This document shows, one piece after another, positions 1 through 10,097 of a stretch of 23,673 nt of DNA; positions within the stretch are counted from its first letter, which is position 1, and every line of letters starts with the position of its first letter. The translations under genes and the position numbers were made by a program. The notes under the pieces are model-generated. The model was given only the letters and a program-made list of their open reading frames with translations, was not told the origin of the DNA and did no database searches. The stretch is from Globomyces pollinis-pini (Eukaryota > Chytridiomycota > Chytridiomycetes > Rhizophydiales > Globomycetaceae), in NCBI GenBank assembly GCA_025399215.1, contig MU621351.1, forward strand, positions 1 through 23,673, written 5' to 3'.

Positions 1-2
1 TG

Positions 3-143
3 GAAGTACTATCGTCTAACAGAGAGTTGATAGATGGATTGAATGATCATTTAATACTGTCTGTCAATAGTAAAATAGGTGGAGTGAGTGGTCAGATGAC
101 ATTCATTCAAATACTTTTGCAATCAACCTTATCAAAAATCTAA
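3..143 (+). CDS. 3' end of an unidentified protein-coding gene (5' part outside window)
   Basis: An open frame runs from the window edge for 46 codons to a TAA at 141-143. It begins with EVLSSNRELIDG and ends with LLQSTLSKI. A polyadenylation-like AATAAA (142-147) overlaps the stop codon, as expected for a compact fungal 3' end, and the next gene starts 115 bp downstream on the same strand. The segment is mixed hydrophobic/polar without a recognisable motif, so no family can be assigned. It could be the last exon of a spliced gene. A chance open frame is possible because only 141 bases are visible. Confidence 0.4.
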   Translation, partial: EVLSSNRELIDGLNDHLILSVNSKIGGVSGQMTFIQILLQSTLSKI

Positions 144-258
144 TAAAAGATTGAGAAATTGAAAATTCAATCACCAGGGTACAAAAACACAGATTGGTTG
201 GAATTGTTGTAAACAAAAAAAAATCACTCTAAAATAATTCAATTGCTTATAGATTAAA

Positions 259-2169
259 ATGAATCCAAACAGAATACAACAAAATGATGATTATTCTCAT
301 ACAAATGGATCAGCTCACTCTCGTTCGCTTTCAAATCAATCAAATACTTCCCAATTGTCTCATCTGTCTCTTTTAGAATCAAAATTGATAAATCATGGCC
401 CTTATGTGCGGGTTTATAAAGAGAAGGGGGTAATAAAGGATCAACAGATTGATCGTAAAGTCAAACCAGAGCAACAACCAGCAGTTTCTTATACCTCTAT
501 CAGTGATATCCAGTCTACTGCTTCTAAACAACTTTCAAAACATTCATATCCATCGGTGATCAAAGCTCCCGCTGGATTTACCAAATTAGTTGATTCTCCA
601 ATTTCAGTGACGGGTAGGACAAATCGGTCTTATTACTCTGCTTCTGCTATAACACTCAGTAGACCGAAATCGCAAGGACCACGATACTCTAGATCAGCGT
701 CAGGGTCATCCACACTTTCATCAAACGTTTTTCCAATATCTTCCAAACCTCTTGATCCTTCTCAACCATTATTACCATTTCTTCATCTTACTAATGCTTT
801 ACAATTACATCTCAAGTTACGAGTTTTGGATGATGAACGGATCATAAGTTGGATCCCAGGTAGTTATCTAACACAACCATCACCATTTTATATAGAACCT
901 CAAAAGTCATTATTTTCTTTCAAGAACGATAGTAGTCAAGAAATTAATTTAGAAAACATCAAGCCAAGTTTGCATTACCCAGGATATTTGTTATTGACCA
1001 ACAAAACCGTTTATATTCTTCGACCGACATTTCGATTGATGAAACTATCTCAACCGTTACCTGACGAACAAACATCTTATTTTAACCCATCTAAATTAAT
1101 CCAAGTTTGTTATAAAGCGCCTCTGAAAGAATTGGGGAGAATTGATGTTGGACCAGGTCGACAATATTTAGTATTTCATTCTCGAAAAACTACAGAAATT
1201 GTCAAGAAAAATAGTGAAACTAATAACCCAAACATACTATCTGTAATGTTTCAAACAAGATCCAGATTACATACTACTCAAGTGATTGATTCTATCACAA
1301 CAGTCATTCATGAAGAATTTGATGGTCAGACTGGATCCAATTTCCTTGCACCTATTCAAGCACAAACTTTAATCAATCAAGATTGTGAATGGAGTTTTAA
1401 AGCTTTACAAGAGATGATTTTGTTGAAACCTGGGGCAAAGGCTGTTGACATTTTATCGTATGACTGGGATAAAGCCACTCTAAGAAAGTTGTCCAATGAA
1501 GAGTTTGATCATGGAATAGAGGAGTTAGTGACTAAAGTTGATTTTAATTTCATCAAACTTTATGTATTTGGGGTGGTACTACGATATTTTCAACCAGTGT
1601 TAAATACCAATGTTCGAGGGTTGGAGATTCAACACATTACCCTGTTTGGCACAAGAGATTATCTGTATGTGTTACAGGAGAGATTAGATATTTGGCCACC
1701 ATCAATATTCCCACCAGGTTTTATTAACGAACGTTACAACAATTTTACGAATGAAAGCCAACAGTATAAAGGGTTAATGACAGATATGATTACACAATAC
1801 CAAACGCTGGGCGTGGGACGGATTAAGGATATCACACGAATCGAACGATGGCGATCATGGAGGATAGATGAATCATTCCAAGATTTTCAAGGATTGGGTC
1901 GATGTTTACAAAACGGGCATATTGGATACTGGAACGAGAGTGTATCACATTTAAAACAACAAAGCACTACCTCTGGATGGTTCTGGTGGATCCGAATAGT
2001 GTATGGGTCACGAGAGGATCAAGGAGGTCCGATGCTATCACCACAGGGAATACCAGAGAGTGGATATTTCTGGGATGTAGTTTTTTCCAGTCGCGAGAGT
2101 GCTGATGACGTGGTAGAGATGATTAGCAAGTTGCATGAAGGAGTTGTAGTAGTGATAGGAGATGACTGA
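259..2169 (+). CDS. intronless 636-aa protein with PH-like central region, function unknown
   Basis: A single uninterrupted ATG-to-TGA frame of 636 codons. Residues 1 to about 170 are Ser/Thr/Gln-rich and probably disordered. From about 175 the protein is globular: a helical lead-in, then a beta-rich segment (GYLLLTNKTVYILRP near residue 240; LGRIDVGPGRQYLVFHS near residue 295) that reads like a PH-type fold, followed by a long alpha/beta C-terminal region rich in Trp. The strand pattern recalls the PH-like segments of LRR/PH proteins of the STK11IP/nischarin type, but no leucine-rich repeats are visible and the match is impressionistic. No signal peptide or membrane segment is seen. It is the only long gene here with no intron. 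AATAAA lies at 2188-2193, just after the stop. The gene is surely real; the function is not known. Confidence 0.85.
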   Translation: MNPNRIQQNDDYSHTNGSAHSRSLSNQSNTSQLSHLSLLESKLINHGPYVRVYKEKGVIKDQQIDRKVKPEQQPAVSYTSISDIQSTASKQLSKHSYPSVIKAPAGFTKLVDSPISVTGRTNRSYYSASAITLSRPKSQGPRYSRSASGSSTLSSNVFPISSKPLDPSQPLLPFLHLTNALQLHLKLRVLDDERIISWIPGSYLTQPSPFYIEPQKSLFSFKNDSSQEINLENIKPSLHYPGYLLLTNKTVYILRPTFRLMKLSQPLPDEQTSYFNPSKLIQVCYKAPLKELGRIDVGPGRQYLVFHSRKTTEIVKKNSETNNPNILSVMFQTRSRLHTTQVIDSITTVIHEEFDGQTGSNFLAPIQAQTLINQDCEWSFKALQEMILLKPGAKAVDILSYDWDKATLRKLSNEEFDHGIEELVTKVDFNFIKLYVFGVVLRYFQPVLNTNVRGLEIQHITLFGTRDYLYVLQERLDIWPPSIFPPGFINERYNNFTNESQQYKGLMTDMITQYQTLGVGRIKDITRIERWRSWRIDESFQDFQGLGRCLQNGHIGYWNESVSHLKQQSTTSGWFWWIRIVYGSREDQGGPMLSPQGIPESGYFWDVVFSSRESADDVVEMISKLHEGVVVVIGDD

Positions 2170-2236
2170 ATGAATGTTATAAGACTGAATAAAATGTATG
2201 AACAAGATCCATAGTTTTTAAATGAGTCAGAGTGGG

Positions 2237-2266
2237 CTAGGGTTAGGTACGTAAAGCTAGGGTTAC
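2237..2266 (+). promoter_or_regulatory. paired TAGGGTTA (telomere-like) promoter motif upstream of BBP
   Basis: Two copies of CTAGGGTTA (2237-2247 as CTAGGGTTAGG and 2257-2265, followed by CTG) sit in the 113-bp gap between two same-strand genes, the second ending about 17 nt before the BBP start codon. In many fungi TTAGGG-type sites bound by Tbf1-like factors drive ribosomal protein and snoRNA genes; applying that here is inference. A similar element occurs upstream of the small ORF at 23227-23412. Confidence 0.4.
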
Positions 2267-2282
2267 TGACTTGATTTTTTTC

Positions 2283-3871
2283 ATGAGTTCCAGACACCGA
2301 GAACGGGATGATTATCATTCAAGTCGAAGAGACAGAGACTCTTACAGGGACAGAGACTCTCACAGAGACAGAGATAGGCATAGAGATTCTCACAGAGACA
2401 GAGACTCTCACAGGGACAGAGATAGGCATCGACATAGAGAAGAACCAACTTTTGTACCAATGCCTGCTATCATGCCTGCTTTCCCAAAGCAGAAAGGCAC
2501 TCGTTGGAGTGCTGAAGAGGATAAGGTCAATATCCCAGGTCTCCCTACTTCCCTTCCTTCTGATCTCTCAAACGAACAGATTGACAACTATATCATTCAT
2601 ATGCGCATTGAGGAGTTAGGAAGACGTTTGCGAATGGGTGATTACATTCCTTTGGAAAAAAGGTAATCATTGGTTTTTTTTTAATGCTAGATCTGTCTCC
2701 CCTGAACCTACTTATGGACCAGATGGAAAACGTAACAACACAAGAGATTTGCGTTACAGAAAGAAAATTGAAGATGAACGGCATGCATTGGTTGAGACTG
2801 GAATGAGAACCATTATGGGTTTTAGACCACCTGCGGATTACAAACGTCCTTCAAAGTTGGCTGAAAAAGTGTTTATCCCATTGAGAGACTATCCTGAAAT
2901 TAACTTTATTGGTCTTCTTATTGGTAACTCTAGTTTCTCTAACTTCAGGTCCTCGAGGAAATACTTTGAAGAAAATGGAATCTGAAACAGGGACAAAGAT
3001 TTCTATTCGTGGTAAAGGTTCTGTCAAGGAAGGAAAGTCGAGAATGGATGGATCACAACAACCAGGTGAAGATGAGGAGTTGCATTGTTTAGTTTCAGGT
3101 GATACTGAAGATCGTGTGAAGGCTGCAATTGTTATGATCAACAGAATCATTGAAACAGTATTTTGAACATTTATTAATTTATTTAGGCAACCAATATTCC
3201 TGAAGGTCAGAACGAATTGAAGAGAAATCAATTGCGTGAATTGGCTGCACTCAACGGAACATTGAGAGATGACGAAAGTCAAGTATGTACAAATTGTGGT
3301 GGTGTTGGTAAGTCTGTTTTTAATTCATATGTTTAGGTCATCGTCGTTTTGAATGTACTGAATCTGCAAACTTCACTGCCAGTCTTGTATGTAGAATTTG
3401 TAACAGTGTGGGTCACATTGCTAGAGGTATTATCTATATTTGTTTTAATTCTTTCAGATTGTTTACAAAAGAATGACCCTACAATATTACAAGCCGCTAA
3501 TCAACGTGATCAACAATTGGATAGTGAATATGCTACTCTTATGGCTGAATTAGGTGGTGGTGGTCCACAACACAGTAAGTTTTTATTTGCTAAATGTTCT
3601 AGGTATTGCTCCAGGTCCTTGGGTTGGACCAGAAGTTCCTAGTGCTGCACAATGGCAACAAGCTCAAGGACATATTGCTGCACAGGCTTGGCAACCTCAA
3701 CAACCTTATGGCGGATATGATCAATGGAATCAACAAAATGCCTACCCTCCTCCACCTCCTCCCGGTGCTGTACCACCTTCCATGCCGCATGGCTGGGTTC
3801 CACCAGCACCTTCTTTACCATCTGATGGAAAGAGAAGACGAGAACAGACCCCACCACCTCCTCCTAATTGA
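2283..3871 (+). CDS. BBP: branchpoint-binding protein (BBP/SF1), splicing factor
   Basis: Model: exons 2283-2662, 2691-2923, 2949-3157, 3187-3307, 3337-3426, 3458-3574, 3603-3871; 472 aa. The protein recognises the intron branchpoint in the early nuclear spliceosome together with U2AF. Domain order fits the family: an Arg/Asp/Ser-rich N-terminal tract built of short repeats (about 8-50), the SF1 helix-hairpin region with [15 protein letters not shown], a KH-QUA2 domain ([17 protein letters not shown] near 200-216, then [13 protein letters not shown]), two CCHC zinc knuckles (C308-C311-H316-C321 and C333-C336-H341-C346) and a Pro-rich C-terminus ending in a PPPPPN tail. The start is the ATG at 2283; an in-frame TTG 12 nt earlier is not a start. 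All six introns are 25-31 nt, two of them splitting the zinc-knuckle region. The 3' end converges with the next gene 135 bp away. Confidence 0.93.
2311..2446 (+). repeat. in-frame RD/SH minisatellite in BBP exon 1
   Basis: Imperfect tandem copies of a GACAGAGACTCTCACAG-like unit encode alternating Arg-Asp, Ser-His and Arg-His pairs ([15 protein letters not shown] pattern). A larger block containing GACAGAGATAGGCAT occurs twice, so the tract grew by duplication of multi-unit segments. All differences preserve the frame and the charged character. Confidence 0.75.
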
Positions 3872-4006
3872 TTATTGAATATATTAGTCAAGCATAGTGT
3901 AAATAATTGAATCTAAGTGTAAGCAAGCATGAGCAACTTTGGTATCTAATGATTGATGCATAGTTTATTAATTGGTTAAGTTGGTATTTCCAAGAGAGTC
4001 ACTTGT

Positions 4007-5460
4007 CTACTTGTCACAAACGAAATGATCCTTTATGATTCCAGTGGTAGCACCATATTCATAAACAACTGGAGGAGCAGCATCTTTCAAAAAGCAAATA
4101 CCATACTGATATACGTACGAAACACATTTCAAATCATTTTGACATTCCAAACGACAACTTTCCACACTATCCAAAGTTTTGTTGAAATAATCGTATCCAT
4201 ATCGATTTGAATTTTCCTTTGGAGTTTCAGATAAAAAGGATTTAAAGACATCAGGCATAATGACAAATCGATTTATATCCTTTTTGACCTCTTTTTCAAT
4301 CTGATAGAGTTTTTGCATTTGATGAGGGAGAAGATGATGAAATGTAAATGGTCTTAAACAAGTATTATTGAAATTGAATTTATCATTGGGTGGATCTCGA
4401 TATTGACCACCAGGATCACCAATAAAGATATCTACATCACGAAGACAAAGACCGATTCGAATATCTCCAGCCCAACAGTGTCGATACTTTTCGATACATG
4501 TATCCAATACTCCCAACATGGTTTGCAAAGCCAATCGACTGAGTATGATTCCTGAACCACCATGTGCGAAAAAAGGACCTTTTCCAAACTATTTGATTAG
4601 GGGCATTCAGGTTTACTTCCTTGATTCCATCACATCCAACAAATACATTGGCTGCTCCGAAATAGTATTGTTTTTTGAAACCATTAAAATAACCTAAAAA
4701 GCATTTCAGATTATCGAGGAAGAGATAAGTATCATCGTCAATCATAAGGTACCACTCTGCATCCGGGAACGTCTCATAAAGTACTTTGAATCCAGGTAAA
4801 TTCTTACTAACAATTAAATGGTTCTAGTTACTGTGCATCAGCTAATAGATGAATATAAACCAAACCTAATTACCTTTCCAACCGAATGATTTTTCGTCAG
4901 GTATAACAGCATCAACAGTACGTTTAAATAACTGTTGGTCATCTGGTGTATCCATTTCCGAACGTTTGGTGAATTTCGGATTAATAGGTCGTCGACTCAC
5001 TTGAGCTACCAACCATTAAATATTCAATAAAGAAATACCATGATGCAAGCTATCATTATACAAATTCGTGTACACATCCACCATTGGAACATCACCTACC
5101 GATACTCCTTGATATGTTAGGAAACAGTTATTTACCTGGAGCTTCCCCAATCAAAATCACATTTTTAACTGGTGCCAAGAATGTTAGGAGTTGTAATGGT
5201 GTTCTGTCTTGTGCAATATCAATTCCTGTTTTGACAGCAATTGCCAAATTATCATACTTTGGATTTTTTTCAGTATAGAATTGAGAAGCACTGGATCGAG
5301 TTGTAAATAGCTGGAAAGGTCGAAAGAAATAGATGAATAAGAGTAGGGTGGTCAGACCTCCAACGTATCGATGAAATCGGTATACGGGAGATTGCATGCA
5401 TTGTCGGAGACTGTTTTTTGGTCTCCTTGATCGAAATCTTGGTGAATCAATATCAATCAT
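4007..5460 (-). CDS. fringe-like GT31 glycosyltransferase with C-terminal PAN-like domain (copy A)
   Basis: Model on the minus strand: 5136-5460, 5039-5107, 4874-5005, 4832-4841, 4617-4806, 4007-4588; 435 aa. It has the architecture of a Golgi type II membrane enzyme: a short basic N-terminus, a single hydrophobic anchor (about 33-47, GGLTTLLLFIYFF) and a lumenal catalytic domain. Fringe/GT31 hallmarks are the metal-binding DDD motif (MIDDDTY, about 202-204), HGGSGIILSR, and CWAGDIRIGLCLRD, comparable to the fringe D-x-x-IG element. The tail has a PAN/apple-like Cys pattern (SCRLECQNDLKCVSYVYQYGICFLK). It presumably transfers a sugar onto secreted glycoproteins; donor and acceptor are unknown. 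The 10-nt exon 4 is inferred from frame and from copy B. Introns are 28, 33, 32, 25 and 28 nt. Confidence 0.85.
4832..4841 (-). other. 10-nt microexon in glycosyltransferase copy A
   Basis: The minus strand reads CTGATGCACA between a 32-nt intron (4842-4873, GTAATT..TTAG) and a 25-nt intron (4807-4831, GTAACT..TTAG). Including it gives GWK-ADAHK-NLPGF; copy B encodes GWR-LDAHK-NIPGF in an ordinary exon. No splicing option I tried without this microexon keeps the frame. Confidence 0.7.
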
Positions 5461-5676
5461 TGGAATTGAAATCTCAATATTCTGCTTTTTTTGGGAGAGT
5501 TGAAATGTTACACCAACGCCTGCTGGGAACCAATGAATGGCGTTGGGTCAGGTTTGAATTGAACACTGCATTGGATACAATTGAACCTGGTTTCTCATGA
5601 CTGTATTTTAAAAAGGGACCGTGCTTGTGAACATTAGGACATTCATTGTGATCTCGTAGACAAACAATTGATTTAT

Positions 5677-6955
5677 TTACATTCCAATTTCAAAAGGATT
5701 AGATGGGTCAACTATGCATTTGAAATGTTCAAATACAATTCCACTTGTACTATTCTTCTTCTGATCAACACCGGGGATGGAATTCTTCAACCAACAGACC
5801 CCCAAATCGTATACCCAAGATACACATTCATTCTCATACTGGCACAACACTACACAATGATTCAAATCTGGTGCGTAAACTGCCTTGTAATCTGATCCAC
5901 GTCTAATCGTACCAAAGCTGATGTTCGGGATTCTGAAGGTGTTTAAAACAGCAGCTAAATTAAACACTTCAGAGTTTGTTTCTATATTGTACAGTGCCTG
6001 TGTTTGATGTGGTAATAAATGATGAAACGTGATGGGTCTTGCACACGCATCAGAGAAATAGACATTCTCATTTGGAGGTTCAGAATGAAAATTGCGATTA
6101 TCAGTTAGAAAGATATTTAAATCTCGTAGGCATAAAGAGACTCGAACATCTCCAGCCCAACAATTCTTGTACCTTTCAATACTTTCACAGAATAAGATTT
6201 TTCTAAACAGTTACCATTTATCCCAGTGACTATCCATTTTCTTTAATGTCCCCCTTGATAATACGATTCCAGAACCTCCATGTGCAAATAGTATACTCTT
6301 TTTCATATCCCAAACATTATCACATCCTGTTGCTGTGTGCGCAAATCCAAAATAATACGGCACGTTTGGGTCATATTGATTTAAAAAGTTGAATAAGTTT
6401 TGACTAGATAGGTATGTATCGTCATCAATCATGATAAACCAATCAGCGTGATTGAAAGTTTCATATAAAAGTTTAAACCCTGGTATATTCTATGAACTGT
6501 TATCAAGTATGATTCTCTACCTTATGAGCATCTAATCTCCAACCGTCCGATTCTTTATCAGGTATAATCTGGCTTCTCTCTGATTGTTGCGTCAAAGGTT
6601 TTGACTCAAATCCATCCAAGTCTAAAACCAAGTCAACACTTATGGTTCATCACTTACGTAAATGTAGGTTTTGTAGGATATTGAATACAGGGAAGTCACC
6701 AATTTTTAACCCATCCGTATCACCAATGAACAGGATTTGCTGAAACGGTTTTAGGCATGTTTCCAATAAAATAGGCACTCGATTAAACAGTGTTGATTCA
6801 CCAGTTTTAACCGCAATGGCGTATCGGGTTGAATCTATTGCTGATCCAGAATCAGTTTGAGTAGATACTCTTCGTAACCTGTAGTAGATTCCCGATAAGA
6901 TTATAGAAAGAAAAATGATGATTGATTGTCTGTTCTTTATGATCCATCTCTTCAT
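5677..6955 (-). CDS. fringe-like GT31 glycosyltransferase with C-terminal PAN-like domain (copy B)
   Basis: Model on the minus strand: 6658-6955, 6521-6621, 6215-6489, 5677-6181; 392 aa. It is a tandem paralogue of copy A in the same orientation, 216 bp upstream of it. It has a type II anchor at about 11-26 (SIIIFLSIILSGIYY), the AIAVKTGE segment shared with A, the catalytic MIDDDTY (DDD about 155-157), FAHGGSGIVLSR, CWAGDVRVSLCLRDL and FHHLLPHQTQALY. It ends in a PAN-like Cys cluster (HCVVLCQYENECVSWVYDLGVCWLK). The region between the anchor-proximal part and GWRLDAHK is shorter than in A. Introns are 36, 31 and 33 nt, and only some positions are shared with A, so introns moved, arose or were lost after duplication. 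Probable role: Golgi glycosylation of secreted or wall glycoproteins; specificity unknown. Confidence 0.85.
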
Positions 6956-7864
6956 AGTTTATTTTTTGTTGAAAACTTCGACGTGTTGTTATGACAATCT
7001 TTTACATTTACATAACTGATGCCTTATTCAACGTAATACTGGGATTCAAACTCTCTGAAATATAGTTCTAATTGGAAATCTACTAATTATCTTGATCGGG
7101 TCAAATGATTAACGAATATAATCGCAAATTCATTGCAGTAGATTTGTAATTGTTACTAAATGATCTTTCTCGGTGACTAACATTACATTTTGTTTAGCCA
7201 TTTTGATTAGCTGTAGAAGATGGCTGGTTAACATGTTTGTGAAAGGCAGTTGGTCGGCCATTCTGTACAATTTGTATCAATTGGTACCACCTGTTGAATA
7301 TGAGTCAAAGTCTGTCATTTTCTAGAATAATATTGAGGTTGAGATTAAACAAAGTTGTGCAGTTCTTTATTTTTAGCCAATTCTATTATCTACTTGATTC
7401 TCAATGTAGTCCAGAATAAGCGAGGTTCGAAGGGAAACTGTACCAATTGTCGGTATAATCATTTTGTTTCTGAACACAGAGGTTACCCAAACTGGCAAAA
7501 TTGCTCTCGTTCAGATGGCACTGGCCATATATTTTGTTATGCGATTATTAAACACTATGACTTATGATTCATTCTCAAGGTGGTAATTCAGAAGAGAATG
7601 GGTAGAACTATTGGTGTTTGTTTGGATTGCTTCTGGCTGAGATTTGCTAATAGTATAGAGCCTTGTATTGCATTTGCATTAGCTTTTTATCAAGTAAAAA
7701 CCAACTTGGTTGGCCAACAGGGCCAAAATTTGGCCGACACGCGCATGGCGAATGCATGAATCTCGACGCAAGTCAGCAAGGCCACAAAACGCATGGACCG
7801 GCAATACCTGTATAAATACTCCATAGATTGGATGATTATGATTATTATACAGTATAAATCGAAA
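6956..7864. other. 908-bp divergent intergenic region between glycosyltransferase B and the protease
   Basis: This is unusually long for the window. I see no convincing gene: a 70-codon open frame at 7355-7567 has no recognisable content and lacks splice support. Near the protease side there is a GC-richer patch (about 7700-7800) with repeated TTGGCC/GGCCAA words, and TATAAATA at 7811-7818. The length suggests a regulated promoter for one or both divergent secretory-pathway genes; that is inference. Confidence 0.5.
7811..7818 (+). promoter_or_regulatory. TATA box of the M36 protease gene
   Basis: TATAAATA lies 47 nt before the ATG at 7865. It falls inside the longer open frame that would start at 7793, which argues that 7865, followed directly by a signal peptide, is the true start. 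Confidence 0.5.
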
Positions 7865-9701
7865 ATGCAACACAAAATCATCGCTGCCTTCACTCTTGCC
7901 CTTGCCTCTCAAGCAGCTCCAACTGCTCCACTCTCTCATGACTTACAATTTGTAAAACGCAATGGATTAAGCACTCCTTTTTACTATCCTAAGCCTATTG
8001 CTAAGTCGTTCCCTGTTAACCATGCCATCGCACGTTCTGTATCTGCCACTGATGTTGAAAAAATCGCACTTGAAGCTCTATCCAAAGAGTTCAGCTTGAA
8101 TGCATCTGAATTGAAAATAGCTCAATCCCATACAGACGCTGCTGGAGTTACCCACATCTATGCGCTGCACACCATCAACGGTGTCTCTGTTGACAATCAT
8201 AATTGTGCAGTACATATCAAGAATGGAAAAGTTATCAGTATTTCCTCTTCTTTCACCGGTGAATTGCAAAAGCGTGATCTTGTATCTGCTCCGGTTGTTG
8301 CTGTACCACTTGAAGAAGCAGTTGCAATTGCCACCAAAGAATTTGGGGTGCCACGAGATGATCAACCTGCTAAAATGGTTTATGTTCAAGTGCCAAGTGG
8401 TAAATTAGTTTACGCACATCAAATCCAACTGCAAAATGAAGACAGCAGTAAGTTCTATCAAGTCTCGGTTGCTGCAGATAATGGTCAAATTGTACAAGTT
8501 GTTGATTTTGTAAGTAAGGTGTCTTACAAAGTTATCGCACTACCAAATAATGATCCTCGTGATGGATTCTCTACAGTCACCGATCCAGCTGATAAGAAAG
8601 CATCTCCTGAAGGATGGCATAAGGACACAAAACCATACACCGATACTCAAGGAAATAACGCGATCTCTGCGGCTGCAAAGACCACTGTTAATGGAGGTGA
8701 ATCATTAAGCTTCGGAGGTGTGTTTGATTCTTTCGCCGCACCAACTAGCGAGGGAAATAAGCAAGCAGCAACTGTAAACAGTTTCTATCGTAATATTCAA
8801 TCTACTAACGTCAATAGTTGTTAATACCGTACATGATATTGCTTATCAATATGGTTTTGATGAAGCATCTGGAAATTTCCAGAACAACAATTTTGGAAAA
8901 GGTGGTAAAGGCAATGATCGTGTGAAGATCAATAACCAAGCTGGTGGAACCAATAATGCCAATTTTGCCACCCCTCCAGACGGTCAAAGTGGAGTTATGA
9001 ACATGTATCGATTTACAATGACCACACCTAACCGTGATGGATCTCTTGACAACGGAATTCCAATCCACGAATTCACTCATGGAATCTCAAATCGTTTAAC
9101 TGGGGGATCTGCTCAAGGAAACTGCCTTCAAACCAACGAATCTGGTGGTATGGGAGAAGGTTGGAGTGACACTGTTGCGATGTTCTTGGAACGTAAATCT
9201 ACCAACACAAGAGCTGATGACTACACTACTGGTAGTTACGTGGTTGACAAACCTGCTGGTATTAGATCTTACCCATATTCTACTGATATGAAAACCAATC
9301 CATATACTTGTAAGTGATTTCTAAATACATCTAATATGATAGACAACGATTTGAACAGCAAGGATGAAGTTCACGATATTGGGGAAGTATGGGCCACCAT
9401 TCTAAACGAGGTTTACTGGAATCTGGTAGATGCTCATGGATATGATTCCAACTGGTTAAATGCAACCCAACAAAAAGGAAATATCATGGCTATGCAACTT
9501 GTGATTGGGGGCATGAAGATCCAACCATGTAATCCAACATTTTTGCAAGCCCGTGATGCTATTCTCAAGACTGACGAGACATTTTATAAAGGTGTTAACA
9601 AGTGTTTGATTTGGAAAGGATTTGCGAAACGTGGAATGGGAGTCAAAGCAAGCGATAAGGACGGATTCAAGGCTGACACTTCCATCCCTGGATCCTGTTA
9701 G
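7865..9701 (+). CDS. secreted M36 fungalysin-type zinc metalloprotease
   Basis: Model: 7865-8789, 8818-9309, 9343-9701; 591 aa. It is an extracellular elastinolytic/keratinolytic-type metallopeptidase made as a preproenzyme. A signal peptide ([19 protein letters not shown]) is followed by a fungalysin/thermolysin propeptide region (about 20-220). The catalytic domain has [18 protein letters not shown], the zinc site HEFTH (392-396; H392 and H396 ligands, E393 catalytic) and the third ligand E422 in GMGEGWSD. All catalytic residues are present. Intron 1 (28 nt) has a textbook CTACTAAC branch site; intron 2 is 33 nt. Both interrupt conserved sequence, and splicing restores [13 protein letters not shown] and PYTYNDLN. 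M36 genes are expanded in some animal-associated chytrids and act in host-protein degradation, so a nutritional or virulence role is possible but not shown here. AATAAA at 9715-9720. Confidence 0.95.
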
Positions 9702-10097
9702 TTCAAATTGTTCAAATAAAGCATCATTGTTTATGTAGTCTGAACCCAAACATTTCTCGATCAAGTACACTTATAATGTGAATCAATAACCAAACAGGTG
9801 AAAAAGAACACGTTCGATTTCTTGGTTTTTATTAATCAAACATACTCACAAATCCAGTGTTTGGAAAAGTTGTTTGAAGTTGCTTGCCAAAAGTGGATTG
9901 CATTTCCGTCAACTAATTGTAATTGTTGCGCGTTGATATCGATAACATGGTTCTACAGTATAACTCCAGTCTGGTCTTCCATAATCAGCCGATCTGGTTC
10001 ATGTAAGTAGAAAATCTATCATGATCTCTCTGCGAAAATATTTTAACAAATCGGCAGTAGTGAATTATTAAACTCGGGTTTATTATATGGATACAAT
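9702..10097. other. intergenic region between convergent genes
   Basis: About 395 bp between the protease stop and the end of the minus-strand gene. It contains the protease polyadenylation signal. A 70-codon open frame at 9798-10010 shows no family signal and is probably chance. I see no RNA gene or repeat. Confidence 0.5.

Noticed and set aside
2308..2619. 103-codon open frame overlapping BBP exon 1
   Set aside because: It is a by-product of the repetitive GACAGAGAC tract; the BBP frame is the one with family homology.
7426..7437. GGTTCGAAGGG resembling a tRNA B box
   Set aside because: No matching A box, acceptor stem or cloverleaf could be built around it.
7355..7567. 70-codon open frame with CTNCRYNHF in the divergent intergenic region
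   Set aside because: No further zinc-binding pattern, no splice support and AT-rich composition; probably chance.
7793..7864. Upstream ATG of the M36 protease at 7793
   Set aside because: It would place TATAAATA inside the coding region and bury the signal peptide; the ATG at 7865 gives a proper secretory N-terminus.
9798..10010. 70-codon open frame downstream of the protease
   Set aside because: No recognisable content and no start context; lies between two convergent 3' ends.
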